Made by a program: the position numbers and the translations under genes
Notes under the pieces: generated by a model
Databases searched by the model: none
What the model was told of the DNA's origin: nothing
The model's input: the letters and a program-made list of their open reading frames with translations, nothing else
Assembly (NCBI GenBank): GCA_029718625.1
Contig: CM056376.1
Coordinates: 94,717,945 to 94,781,944, forward strand
Direction of reading: 5' to 3'
DNA length: 64,000 nucleotides
DNA from: Synaphobranchus kaupii
Taxonomy: Eukaryota > Chordata > Actinopteri > Anguilliformes > Synaphobranchidae
Shown here: positions 1 through 9,893 of the stretch, one piece after another
Position numbering within the stretch: position 1 is the first letter of the stretch
How the letters are laid out: the number at the start of each line of letters is the position of its first letter

Positions 1-62
1 TCATCCCCACAGACGAGCGCCAGCTCATCATCCGAGACCTGCTCCTGGACCTTCACGACAAG
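1..62 (+). CDS. nup205: nup205 exon (5' truncated by window edge)
   Basis: Coding from the window edge, codons starting at base 3: IPTDERQLIIRDLLLDLHDK. Ends in phase 0 at AAG followed by donor GTGGGA. The true 5' end of the exon is outside the window. Confidence 0.85.
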
Positions 63-3000
63 GTGGGAGAGGGATCCCCAGATATCTATGACACAGTGAG
101 AAAGTGGTCCCCCATATTTCTTGGATAAGCTGAGAGGGTTCCCTCAGACCTTTGGGTAATGTAAGATGGGTACGCCAGTCCCTATTGATAAGGTGAGAGA
201 GGAGTCCTGCAACCCCCTGTGACACAGCTAGGGTGGGCTCACCCAGACCCTGTGATATGATGGCACCTGGCTCCCCACACAGGGCTGTGTGTATGTTTGT
301 ATGTTTAGCATGTTGGTGTTAGTCTCATGTGCTTATAAGCTCATGGTATTTCTGTGTGTGGTTGCCTTAGTGTCCTCTACTTGCTCAGGAGGTTTTGTCT
401 CACTCTCACTCTCCCTCCCTGCAGGTACTGTCGGAGGACGCAGCAGTGGAGCTCATGCCGGTGGCGGCTGGAGCGGTCTTCACCCTCACGGCGAACCTCA
501 GCCACTCTGTGCTGTCAGAGCACCAGCAGGGACTGGGGATGGAGGGCGGGGCCTCCTCCGGTTTTGCCTCCATAGCCAACTCCGCCCTGCACCTGATACT
601 CCGGAAGCTTCTGGACTTCATCCTCTGCACAGGTCAGCCAGCTCCTCTCTCCCCTGCCTTCGGTCAGTCAATGAGGCTTGTTATGCCAAGGTGCACATTG
701 AAAATGTGTATTTTAGCATCTTAACGAATAGTGTTAGCTCGCGCCTTACCTGAGATGCATGTATTTGTGTATTGCTGGTGTATAATAGTGTAGAGTTTAC
801 TGACGGTTCATTGGGCCATTCTCATGTGTTGCAGGTGGAGGGTTTCAACGTCTGCGTGCCCACCTGTATGGCTCCCTTCTCTACTATCTGCAGATTGCTC
901 AGAAGCCAGAGGAGCCGGACACACTGCAGACAGGTACACCAGGCAGAGATGGGCAGGGTGGCACTGGGTGGCAGTTCGTGATTGTTTCTACCCCTGTACC
1001 AATAATACCAATAATGGCCATTTTGAGAAATTCAGCTTTTATGGATGTCACAGCATTTGCTTTATTAATTGTTATTAATTAACAGGCTTTTCTTATGAGG
1101 AAGATTATGAGGTTTCCCTCCCTGCTAACATATTTTTCCTATTTCTCCCATTCCTGCTCCCTCTCCCCTTCTTGTCCTTGCTCTCTCTCCTCATCTCTTA
1201 ATCCTATCTTTTCTTTTCCACCTTTTCTAATGTCTCCCTCTTTTTCAACATTCTTCTCTCACCTCCTCTCTCCCTCCCTCCCTCTCTGCAGATGGGAAGT
1301 CTATGTGGGAGAGGCTCACTGCTCCTGAGGATGGTTTCTCCAAACTGCAGAGGGAGAACCTGTCCATCATTGAGAGCTATGGCACTGCGCTCATGGAGGT
1401 GGTGTGCAGGGACGCGTGCGACGGACACGAGATCGGCAGGGTAGGAGAACCCGAACCGGCCTCCTCGGCCCATTCTCTGCGTCACATGACCTTTCTGTCA
1501 CCTCCATTTTAAAGGCCTTTGTGAAATCCTAAACCACAGTGTCCGAGCTCAGGTCCCTGATTTTGTTCTAAATGTTCTTTGCTCCCTGGCTGGGTTGTGT
1601 CGTAGATGCTGGCCCTGGCGGTGCTGAACCGGATCCTGTCCATTGACAGGCAGAGGCAGTGGCTGCTGTTTGTGTGTAACAGCGGGTACCTGCGTGTGCT
1701 GGTGGAGAGCCTCCGTCAGGATGACACCGCCCTGCAGGCTTTACTCACCCCCCAGCCCCCTTTGCTCAAACCCCTCTACGTCTACGAGTCCAAAATGGTG
1801 AGAGAGCGTGTACTTGGCCGTGTTTCAACGAGTTGTTCCTCCTTCTCTAAAGACAACAATTCCCATGCATACCAATGCCCTCAAGAAGTTCCTGTTGCAA
1901 CTTCAATAAACAATTCCAAAAATCTCCCTCACTCTCTTTTTCTGTGTTGGTTGTTCTCTCTGTCTGTCTGTCTGTCTGTCTGTCTGTCCCCGTGTCCATG
2001 CTGCAGGCCCTGCTGATGCGGGTGGCGATGACGGGGCAGGGGGCGGTAGAGCTGCTGCGCTGTGGGCTGGTGGCACAGTTGGTGGAGTGCCAGGTGTTCG
2101 ACATGCTGCCCGAGAGCGACTCGCACAGGTGGGTTTGGGGGGGGGGGGGGGGGGGGGGTGCAGCTCAAAGACTGTACGTGCACAGACTGCAATGAAGCTC
2201 TGCTGTGGAGAGATTCGACATATAAGATGGGGGTGGGAAATGATCAACCTTTTTGAGCTTGTACACGTGTGGTCTCCTCTCACCCTCTAACTGTGCAGAG
2301 TTTTTGGTCAGCGAGACCCTTCTGGGTTCATCCCTAGCCCCCTCGATCTCTACAGACAGATTCTTCTGCCAGCTCTGAGGCTCCTCCAGGTCGTCCTCAC
2401 CTCCACTCAGCACCAGCAGGGGGCAGCGCAGGTAAATTGATGTTTTATTTTTATCATGTATGGGTTTGCAATTTGGCAAAAAATGGCTAAATGCACAGTT
2501 ATGCAGCATTAGACATTGAGCTTCATTTAAATTTTTTTATAGGGGTTTGTGTGTGTTTCTGATTGAGATGTTTTATGTGTAATCCAGATTGCGGTGTATA
2601 TGTGTGATCCAGATTAAGGTCTATATGTGTGATCGAGATCGCGGCGTATATGTGTAATCCGGATTGCGTGTGCATGGGTTGCAGGTATTGCAGTGGTTGA
2701 TAGCGCACTCAGACACAATCCAGTCCATCCTGCGCTGCCAGGAGCTGAGCATGGGGGCGCTGCAGGAGCTCTCCATGCTGACAGGCATCATCAGCAAGAC
2801 CGCCCTGCCAGGTATAGACCTGAGACTGCCTTTAGCTCTACCACTGAACCACCGTCACGCCTGAGACTGCCTTTAGCTCTACCACTGAACCACCGTCACG
2901 CCTGAGACTGCCTTTAGCTCTACCACTGAACCACTGTCACGCCTGAGACTGCCTTTAGCTCTACCACTGAACCACCGTCACGCCTGAGACTGCCTTTAGC

Positions 3001-6000
3001 TCTACCACTGAACCACCGTCACGCCTGAGACTGCCTTTAGCTCTACCACTGAACCACTGTCACGCCTGAGACTGCCTTTAGCTCTACCACTGAACCACTA
3101 TCACGCCTGAGACTGCCTTTAGCTCTACCACTGAACCACCGTCACGCCTGAGACTGCCTTTAGCTCTACCACTGAACCACTGTCACACCTGAGACTGCCT
3201 TTAGCTCTACCACTGAACCACTGTCACGCCTGAGACTGCCTTTAGCTCTACCACTGAACCACTGTCACGCCTGAGACTGCCTTTAGCTCTGCCACTGAAC
3301 CACCGTCACGCCTGAGACTGCCTTTAGCTCTACCACTGAACCACTGTCACACCTGAGACTGCCTTTAGCTCTGCCACTGAACCACCGTCACGCCTGAGAC
3401 TGCCTTTAGCTCTACCACTGAACCACTGTCACACCTGAGACTGCCTTTAGCTCTACCACTGAACCACTGTCACGCCTGAGACTGCCTTTAGCTCTGCCAC
3501 TGAACCACCGTCACGCCTGAGACTGCCTTTAGCTCTACCACTGAACCACTGTCACGCCTGAGACTGCCTTTAGCTCTACCACTGAACCACTGTCACGCCT
3601 GAGACTGCCTTTAGCTCTACCACTGAACCACTGTCACGCCTGAGACTGCCTTTAGCACTACCACTGAACCACTGTCACGCCTGAGACTGACTTTAGCTCT
3701 ACCACTGAACCACTGTCACGCCTGAGACTGCCTTTAGCACTACCACTGAACCACTGTCACGCCTGAGACTGCCTTTAGCACTACCACTGAACCACTGTCA
3801 CGCCTGAGACCACGGCTCAATCTCTGCCACGGTCTTCGCGGTTACATTCGTGCCCTGCTGAAATCGTTATAACTGGTTATTGTGTCTGTGAGAGGGCTGA
3901 TAACCGCATGCACCTGAGTGCTGATCACACAGTGAGTGAGCGAGTGAGCGAACGAGCGCACTTTGTCATTGTCTCAGCGGTCTTCTATACGTGTGTGTGT
4001 TTGTCAGGGGTACTGAAGACGGAGCAGGATGTGAACAGCTCTGCCTTAATGGAGTTCCAGGGTCACATTGGCAGGTTTCAGGTACAGGCTACATACTATC
4101 CATCAAATACTCTTCCCAACTGCAACTATATATCAGATAACACCTCCCCCCCCGAAGTGCCACTGTCCATCAAACACACCTGCCACCCGCATGTACCCAT
4201 CAAATACACCACCCTACCACGCAGTCTTATTAAATACAAATCTCTCCTGAATGACGTCACACAAGAGAACTGGGAGCTTTATGGGCTCATTGTAGATGGT
4301 GATGTGCAGGTGAAATTAATTTGACACTGTATTTAAAATTTGCATTTGGGATATTCTACTGCAGTGAGAATATTGTGAGAGTGAAGTCTGTTCTCTCTCC
4401 CGTTGTGTCTCCAAAGCGACAGTGCCTGTCTCTGCTTGGCCGGCTGGCGGGCAGTGAGCGCGTGCGGATCCTGAAGATGGTGGAGGAGGGCGTGGCCCCA
4501 GGCGAGCCGGCCGACCGGCGGGAGGAGATGGAGTTGGCCGCTCAGCAGGTGAGAGACTCCTCACAGCGCTGCTGAGCTAAATCCCCCGAACATACAGAGC
4601 ATCCAGTCCCTCAGCCGACCTCCGACCTCTGACCTCTCTCTCCTCTCAGATCTGCGCCAATGTGACGGAGTACTGCCAGACGCTGCTGCTGCAGAGCTCA
4701 GCCAAGGCCCAGTTCAGCGTGTGTCTCTTCAGCCCCTCCGCCAGCGAGCCAGCCGTCAGGGACGGCTCCCGTGCAGGTCACACACTTTCTACACCGTTAG
4801 ACCTTTCACAGGGCGGGAAAATGGTGCGCCCAGCAGGTTTCGGGTTCAATACCTGGGTGGAGCACTGCTACTTCACTTGCTATCTTAACCTGAACTACTA
4901 CAATACATCCAGTAAATATTGTACAGCTGTGTAAAGGTATATAATGTGCATGCAGTGTGGCTTCAGTTATCTGTGAAAATGCAAGAAATTAAGGCTCATA
5001 TAAGTTTCCCCGGAAAGTAAGCGATGAACCTTAAGTAATGGTGTGAAAGTAATTGTATTGCGGTTGTGTTTCCCCTCTCTCCCTCAGACCTGCCTATCCC
5101 GCTCGCCTCCCGTGTGCCCACCCTGGGCCTGGTGCTCTTCCTGCTCAAGAACGCCGCCGCCGACTTCTTCCGCTTCCACCAGAGCCACCAGCAGAGTCTG
5201 GGAAAACTGCAAGGCCTGGAGAACCTGCCCCCAGAGGAGCTCAAAGAGGTGCTATTATACCGCAACCTGTTGCACTGTTACCATACCACAGCTTGCCTCC
5301 ATGCCAGACTACTATATCACAACCCTCATACCACAGCACCTCTATACCACTGTTACACCACAGCCTCTTTGCACTACTGCCATACCACAGCATCTGTGTA
5401 CCTGTTATAATACAGCGTACCTGCACCCCTACTACACCATAGATGCACCGTGTCACTGCTTGTACCACTACCGCACTGTCCCTGATATTATACTACGACC
5501 TCTCCTTATACCACTCCTTATATACCACTACTATACCACAGCTTCACTGCTCTCCTAATATAACCGTCTCACTGTGCTGACACTGTTCCACCACTGCCCT
5601 GCACTGCATTTGTATCAGTGTTCAGGTGCTTGTTAAGAAAGGTGAGAAAGGTTGTGGTCTTCCTTCAGTGTTCGTGAAGGATTGATGAAAGAACATTCAT
5701 TTACAGTTTTCCTGCCGAACTGAGAGTGAATTACTGAGTGAGAGTGCTTAGTCTCACAGAAAGTGTTTGTGAAATGACTAACTGAAGGCTTCTCTCTCCC
5801 TCTCTCTCTCAGCTGTGCCAGGCCTTGGCGTATGGATCAGGAGGGGTGGACAAAATCCCCTCTGTGCAGCGGAGTGTTTTGGCTAAACGACGCCTGGTCC
5901 AGCTCATTAACAACCGGGCCAAGCTTCTGGCTCTCTGCTCCTGTATCCTTACACCATAGTGCAGACAGAACACGACAACACAATGACCCCCCACAACAGA

Positions 6001-8741
6001 GCTAACAGGGAGTGAGGGGAGGGGGCCACTACTCTTCTAGTGAAGGAAAGAGCGGAACATTAGCCGCTTTTCCACTGTCGGGTGAGTGCGTGCCAGTGCT
6101 ACCTAGTGGCCTGACGGGGCCTTGAGCCTAAAGCCCAGAGCTATAAATCTCTTTGCTTCCCCACCACCGGGTCTATAGCACCATGGTGTTGCGCTAAATC
6201 CCGCCAATGATGTCGCATATTGGTGTCAACGTCACACACCCTCCTGTATAATCAACTTTATTGATGTGCTCAAAACAAAAGATGGTTGTGAAACAAACCT
6301 ATTTATGTAATGTGGCCATTACAGCAACAAAAGGTGCAAAACTATGTACAAATGTTGCACTATTTACAAACCCAAGTCTGTCATGTAGTTATCTGGATGC
6401 AATCAAAACGCAAGCTAGGCAGCAGTGGAACGTTAGAGAAAAAGTCAATATCAAAGTAAATATGTCTCGTTAGCTAGACAACACTTTCCATAACGTAAAC
6501 TAACAACTTAATTTCATCACAACTTGCTTGCACTAACATCATATTGTAACATTACTTGTATTTACCTAACTAGATAGCTCATAGCTGCATCACAAACTAA
6601 GTCACCTTGTTCCTTGTCTCCTGTGGTAAGACTGTCGTGTCCCGACGTTCTCTCTGCTTTCAGCGGGGTGATGGCCGAGCACACTGTCCATAAGCTCAAA
6701 CCATGGAAAATTATTCTTCCGATGGGCACCACTTTGCCCATTATGGATTTACATAGCCCTGTAACTGCTTCAATTTCTTCAGTTTCTCCCCAACCTGTGC
6801 GGTAGTGCGCTGAATACCCACCCAGTTTGGATAATTCAGCCACTATATAGGCTACTTCATAACATCCTCATTTCTACAAAATCCATCGAACTAACGCTGA
6901 ACATTTTCCTCAGCCCAGATGTTAAGAAGAGCTTTTGTTTCTTCTGCAGACCAGTAGGCTACTGGAGATTGTTTTCCATTTCCTCCAAATGTAGCAAAGT
7001 AACGTTAAGTTGGCTTTCAATATTATTTGGGGTACACAGGAATAAACATGGCTGCAGGGGGTCGTCTGATATAATGGCAAGACCAGCTAAGCCTGTGATA
7101 ACCGCGCCCTTGACCATGGCCGCGCCCCTAGCCCCAGCTGGCCCTACAAGGACCAAGGTAATCGGGCGGCCAAAATTCCTCGCCTTAAGCCCTGACGAAG
7201 CGCAGACAAAGCCCAGACAAAGCCCCAGAAGTGCCAGTGGAAAGCCACTTGGCCCTGGCAGACACTGTCTCGCCCGACAGTGGAACAGCGGCTACTGAAG
7301 CACACACAAGGGGGGAGGGGGGGGGGTTTAGCACAAAAACTTTGGGAGGGACACCATTTTTCTAGAGGAGATGAAGGAATAACTGGCTTGTGTCAGACAT
7401 GTGTGGTTGTGAGGGAGAAGAGAACTATAATGAAGGATAAATGAGAGGCAGTGTGTTGGGAGAATGGGAAAGGGGGATCTGAGACAGAGAAAGAAAATAA
7501 CAGTCGATTGTGGAGTTCCTTGACAGCCTCGTCCTGTTAGACATCATTGAGACCTGTCTGTTTGTACTGTGGCGCCACCTGGAGTACTACCTGTTGTACT
7601 GCACCCCCAGCGACCCCAAGGACTCCCTGCTGCCCAGCTCTAGTACGTACAGAACCACTGATGCTGGGCTGGTCCATGCCAGAATAAGAAAGAAACACCT
7701 GCACTCTGCTATAATGCTCCCAAGTGATAATTCTATTATATAGCAGACAACATTTCGACCAAATTGGTTTTCGTCAGGTGGTTTGGTCGAAACATTGTCT
7801 GCTCACGAATGTAGCTAGATAATAAAATTACCATTTGTATAGCAGTGTGCTGGTGTTTCTTTTTTATTCTGCATTATTTTTTTACCTATCACCTGCGCTG
7901 AATTTTGGATGTGCGTATGCCTATTTTATAATCAACCGGTCCATGCCAGGCATTGCAGTTGTGGTCTCTCACTGTTAAGGGCTAGAAGGACCGTAAGAAT
8001 CACTTTATTCAAACCATGCCTCTCATCTCTTTCCTAGACTCCTTTGGGATGCTGCAGAGCGGTGGGGGGCGCAGTTTGGGCCTGTCTCATGTCAGCAGGC
8101 AGGACCTGGAGCAGGTGAGAACAGGGTCTCCTGGGAGTTTTAGTCGAGATGGGACTGGTAGAGAAAACTAATTATGCCGCATTGCAATGTGTTGTGTTCA
8201 TTTTGTTCGTTGTCCTTAAAGATCCCTCACAATGAAAATTTATCCCTCACAATGCCCACCCACTTTAAAAAAGAAGTCCTGCCCCAACATCCGGTTTCAC
8301 GCAGAAGCCTTCTGAAAAGCAATAGAAAAATGCAATCTGACTTCCGTTGTGTGGGGTCTTTAACAAGAGCCCCCGGACCAGGTCGATGCAGACATTAACT
8401 CTAGCAAGTACCGAGACATTTTGCCAAAAACCTGGTATCACTGGGTGTGCACATTTCTGCGGGGCACTTTATGTATATAAATACTGTGCATTGATAGGCT
8501 TTTTTATACACTTGTTGTGAAGAGTACAATGGACCCCATCTTTTGATGAGCCAAGTGTCCAAACGTGTGTGTGTGTGTGTGTGTTCAGCTGCAGAGCGAC
8601 GTGGCGTGCAGCTTCGGGGACTCCCTGCAGAGGAAGCTGCTGGAGGTGGAGGTCCTGTACAGCCAGGCGCGCTCGCGCTACACCTTCATACAGGTGCTCG
8701 TCCGCAGGATCCGTGGCCTCCTCAGCCGGCCCAAGAGTTAA
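1..8741 (+). CDS. nup205: nup205, 3' part (16 exons): nuclear pore protein Nup205
   Basis: C-terminal third of Nup205, a large alpha-helical solenoid scaffold of the nuclear pore inner ring that partners Nup93 and Nup35/53 at the nuclear envelope. Exons: 1-62, 425-632, 835-933, 1292-1440, 1606-1797, 2007-2128, 2299-2431, 2685-2811, 4008-4081, 4417-4548, 4650-4776, 5088-5248, 5813-5942, 7541-7642, 8038-8114, 8589-8741. They sum to 2048 nt: 2 nt of a split codon plus 682 codons including TAA, with every junction in phase. Identity rests on remembered family blocks: MWERLTAPEDGFSKLQREN, IIESYGTALMEVVCRDACDG, LLTPQPPLLKPLY, IETCLFVLWRHLEYYLLYC, and the C-terminal FIQVLVRRIRGLL. No signal peptide or membrane segment is expected. 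Vertebrate Nup205 is about 2000 residues, so about two thirds lie upstream of the window. It is convergent with fgd4. Confidence 0.95.
425..632 (+). CDS. nup205: nup205 exon
   Basis: Acceptor ctgcag, donor GTCAGC; phase 0 in, one nucleotide over at the end. Starts VLSEDAAVELMPVAAG, contains FTLTANLSHSVLSEHQQ, and ends LHLILRKLLDFILCT; all are Nup205-family blocks. Confidence 0.93.
835..933 (+). CDS. nup205: nup205 exon
   Basis: Acceptor ttgcag, donor GTACAC. Completes a Gly codon and reads GFQRLRAHLYGSLLYYLQIA then QKPEEPDTLQT; one nucleotide carries over. Confidence 0.93.
1292..1440 (+). CDS. nup205: nup205 exon
   Basis: Acceptor ctgcag after a long pyrimidine tract (about 1130-1290), donor GTAGGA. 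Encodes GKSMWERLTAPEDGFSKLQ through VVCRDACDGHEIGR, among the best conserved parts of the family. Ends in phase 0. Confidence 0.95.
1606..1797 (+). CDS. nup205: nup205 exon
   Basis: Acceptor cgtag, donor GTGAGA, phase 0 at both ends (64 codons). Starts MLALAVLNRILSIDRQRQ and ends PLYVYESKM. The initial ATG is internal to the protein, not a start. Confidence 0.95.
1959..1988 (+). repeat. (TCTG)n tetranucleotide repeat in the pyrimidine tract of a nup205 acceptor
   Basis: About seven copies of TGTC directly upstream of the acceptor at 2006, forming most of its pyrimidine-rich tract. Confidence 0.85.
2007..2128 (+). CDS. nup205: nup205 exon
   Basis: Acceptor ctgcag, donor GTGGGT; two nucleotides carry over. 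Reads ALLMRVAMTGQGAVELLRCG then LVAQLVECQVFDMLPESDSH. A run of 22 G begins eight bases into the downstream intron. Confidence 0.93.
2137..2158 (+). repeat. G22 homopolymer in a nup205 intron
   Basis: Uninterrupted run of 22 G starting eight bases into the intron after the exon ending at 2128. It could fold as a G-quadruplex in the pre-mRNA. Its length may be unreliable in an assembly. Confidence 0.85.
2299..2431 (+). CDS. nup205: nup205 exon
   Basis: Acceptor gtgcag, donor GTAAAT; phase 2 in, phase 0 out. Reads VFGQRDPSGFIPSPLDLYRQ then ILLPALRLLQVVLTSTQHQQ, ending GAAQ. Confidence 0.93.
2577..2668 (+). repeat. Short 25-bp tandem repeat in a nup205 intron
   Basis: About 3.7 imperfect copies of a 25-bp unit starting gtgtaatccagattgcggtg, ending just before the acceptor at 2684. 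Confidence 0.75.
2685..2811 (+). CDS. nup205: nup205 exon
   Basis: Acceptor ttgcag, donor GTATAG; ends with one nucleotide over. Reads VLQWLIAHSDTIQSILRCQE then LSMGALQELSMLTGIISKTA. A 41-bp minisatellite starts eight bases downstream of the donor. Confidence 0.93.
2819..3810 (+). repeat. 41-bp minisatellite, about 24 copies, in a nup205 intron
   Basis: Head-to-tail units of 41 bp, each containing CCTGAGACTGCCTTTAGCTC followed by TACCACTGAACCACYGTCAC. Units are about 95 percent alike; variants recur at a few positions (accgtc/actgtc, tctacc/tctgcc/cactacc, cacg/caca). The array starts eight bases after the donor of the exon ending at 2811 and fills most of that intron. Confidence 0.95.
4008..4081 (+). 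CDS. nup205: nup205 exon
   Basis: Acceptor gtcag, donor GTACAG; phase 1 in, phase 0 out. Reads VLKTEQDVNSSALMEFQGHI then GRFQ. Follows the minisatellite-bearing intron. Confidence 0.9.
4417..4548 (+). CDS. nup205: nup205 exon
   Basis: Acceptor ccaaag, donor GTGAGA; 44 codons, phase 0 at both ends. Starts RQCLSLLGRLAGSERVRILK and ends EEMELAAQQ. The middle (EEGVAPGEPADRR) is variable and more acidic than I remember for mammals. Confidence 0.92.
4650..4776 (+). CDS. nup205: nup205 exon
   Basis: Acceptor tctcag, donor GTCACA; one nucleotide over. Reads ICANVTEYCQTLLLQSSAKA then QFSVCLFSPSASEPAVRDGS. Confidence 0.93.
4783..4945 (+). mobile_element. tRNA-headed SINE copy in a nup205 intron
   Basis: Contains a pol III B-box-like GGGTTCAATACC (about 4849-4860), then a tail with AACCTGAACTACTACAATAC, CCAGTAAATATT and CAGCTGTGTAAA. 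That tail is shared with copies near 33380, 40085 and, more loosely, 26870. Confidence 0.6.
5088..5248 (+). CDS. nup205: nup205 exon
   Basis: Acceptor cctcag, donor GTGCTA; phase 1 in, phase 0 out. Reads LPIPLASRVPTLGLVLFLLK, then NAAADFFRFHQSHQQ and ENLPPEELKE. Confidence 0.93.
5257..5560 (+). repeat. Degenerate tandem array of TACCAC-type units in a nup205 intron
   Basis: Irregular repeats of motifs such as CATACCACAGC and TATACCACT over about 300 bases after the exon ending at 5248. No fixed period is visible, so it is probably an old minisatellite. Confidence 0.6.
5813..5942 (+). CDS. nup205: nup205 exon preceding the U12-type intron
   Basis: Acceptor tctcag; donor GTATCCTTA, which matches the minor-spliceosome 5' splice site. 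Reads LCQALAYGSGGVDKIPSVQR, then RRLVQLINNRAKLLALCS; one nucleotide carries over. Confidence 0.93.
5943..7540 (+). other. U12-type (minor spliceosome) intron of nup205
   Basis: The 5' splice site GTATCCTTA and the branch-site-like TTCCTTGAC (7516-7524; branch A at 7523, 18 nt before the exon) both match U12-intron consensus. The intron ends in AG. The other nup205 and fgd4 introns here have ordinary U2-type donors. The intron hosts a 1.23-kb DNA transposon. Confidence 0.75.
6063..7292. mobile_element. TA-target DNA transposon (non-autonomous) in the nup205 U12 intron
   Basis: Terminal inverted repeats of 24 bp with two mismatches: GCCGCTTTTCCACTGTCGGG on the left and its complement CCCGACAGTGGAACAGCGGC on the right. 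Flanking TA at 6061-6062 and 7293-7294 is a target-site duplication. Length is 1230 bp. No convincing transposase is present; open frames inside are short. TA duplication and this size would suit an ISL2EU/Harbinger-like or Tc/mariner-like MITE, and I cannot decide which. Confidence 0.75.
7541..7642 (+). CDS. nup205: nup205 exon following the U12-type intron
   Basis: Acceptor tgttag, preceded at 7516-7524 by TTCCTTGAC (U12 branch-site consensus); donor GTACGT. Reads YIIETCLFVLWRHLEYYLLY then CTPSDPKDSLLPSS. Confidence 0.93.
7743..7801. repeat. Hairpin, 21-bp arms, in a nup205 intron
   Basis: GCAGACAACATTTCGACCAA(A) pairs with TTTGGTCGAAACATTGTCTG(C) with one mismatch, around a 17-nt loop. 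It looks like part of a dispersed repeat rather than a gene. Confidence 0.7.
8038..8114 (+). CDS. nup205: nup205 exon
   Basis: Acceptor cctag, donor GTGAGA; phase 1 in, phase 0 out. Reads SFGMLQSGGGRSLGLSHVSR then QDLEQ. Confidence 0.88.
8589..8741 (+). CDS. nup205: nup205 terminal coding exon with stop
   Basis: Acceptor ttcag after a GT repeat; 50 codons plus TAA at 8739-8741. Reads LQSDVACSFGDSLQRKLLEV, then SQARSRYTFIQVLVRRIRGL, ending LSRPKS. Confidence 0.94.
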   Translation: MQSDVACSFGDSLQRKLLEVEVLYSQARSRYTFIQVLVRRIRGLLSRPKS

Positions 8742-9060
8742 CGCATACCCGACACACCCCAAAGCCTGCGCATCAACGCACAGGAAGACGACGCACCCCT
8801 GACCTGCCCCCTGTCCCATTGGATAAAACCAGGCTCTGAATTAACACTGTCCTGCCTCTCGTATGCGCTCAGGAATGCTGACCGCTTTTCTCTGTACTCT
8901 GTATACAAGTAATGGGCCGATGAGCTGCTGTTTTTGGAGCACGCTCAGTGAAATGTACTATTGTATAAGGTATTCTGGATTATATATTTTTTGTTTTTTT
9001 CTTAGTTTTTTTTTTGTTTTTTTCCTTTTTTATTGTGAAAATAAATGTTTTTTGTAAATC
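8742..9060 (+). other. nup205: nup205 3' untranslated region
   Basis: Non-coding stretch between the nup205 stop codon and the poly(A) signal. It becomes T-rich near 8980-9030. A GT-rich downstream element (tgtgtgtgtg at about 9078-9090) fits cleavage near 9060. Confidence 0.7.
9040..9045 (+). terminator. AATAAA polyadenylation signal of nup205
   Basis: Canonical AATAAA hexamer about 300 bases after the stop codon, preceded by a U-rich tract and followed within 50 bases by a GU-rich element. Confidence 0.75.
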
Positions 9061-9893
9061 CCTATTTTCCCCCCGACTTGTGTGTGTGTGAGAAGTGTCC
9101 AGTTTTATTTGCCCATTTGTATTTGGAATTGTGAATGGACACCTTTGTCTTTTTCTATGTGTTACAACATAATTGGGTTCACATGGATAAAGCCAGTCAT
9201 CACTGATACTTATATGTAGTATGTATTATCTAATATGTATGTATTATAACTAATATGTATATGTATTATCATTGTACAATGACTAGCTCTAGCACTAACC
9301 CTAACTCCTAAACATTACCCCAATTTTTCCTCAAACTCTAAACCGAACCTAAACCCTAAAGCTTAAACCATAACCCTATTTCTAATCCTAACTAACTCAA
9401 AGTATTTCAGATAAAATTATCTTAATATGCAAGAATATAATATTCTTGCATATAATATATATCATGGATGAGAAAATTTAAATGCAATCAATGCAATTAA
9501 ATATGTACAAGGACACATGTTTGAAGCAATTTATCATGAAAAATGTAGTTGTATGTTGTATGCAGTCACTGAAATGACATCAAGATAAGGTGGACAGTCC
9601 AGCATGTACATTATGAGTCCTCAGACAGCTTTAAGGCGGAGCAGGATCTGGTGACGTTAGTTTCAAGTCTCTAGGGTTCGGGCAGGGCTTATTTAAATAT
9701 TGCAAATTCAAATCATGGTTAATGTTCTACAAAGTGGCCAATCAGTGGAAAATCAGTTAGTGGCCATTGAGACCACTGTGCTAGGTTTCATAAGAAACTC
9801 TTGTATGGTTAGGGTAAAAACGGAGGGAAAAGGGTGATAATACACCAAAATGGCGGTCAAATAAAGATGGCAGAAACACTTACGGCACACATA
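9061..9893. other. Intergenic DNA after nup205
   Basis: AT-rich intergenic sequence with no gene seen. It holds TATGTATTA-type low-complexity DNA (9215-9285) and a telomere-like patch (9290-9400). Confidence 0.6.
9290..9400. repeat. Degenerate interstitial telomere-like (CCCTAA) patch
   Basis: Scattered CTAACCCTAA, AAACCCTAAA and ATAACCCTAT motifs in one strand orientation over about 110 bases, interrupted by unrelated sequence. Confidence 0.5.

Noticed and set aside
2819..3810. CRISPR-like array (also the 44-bp array at 34032)
   Set aside because: Repeats are contiguous with no unique spacers, sit in vertebrate introns and have no cas genes; they are minisatellites.
6261..6843. Possible genes inside the TA-target transposon
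   Set aside because: Frames are short (70-93 codons) with no recognisable transposase motif or biased codon use.
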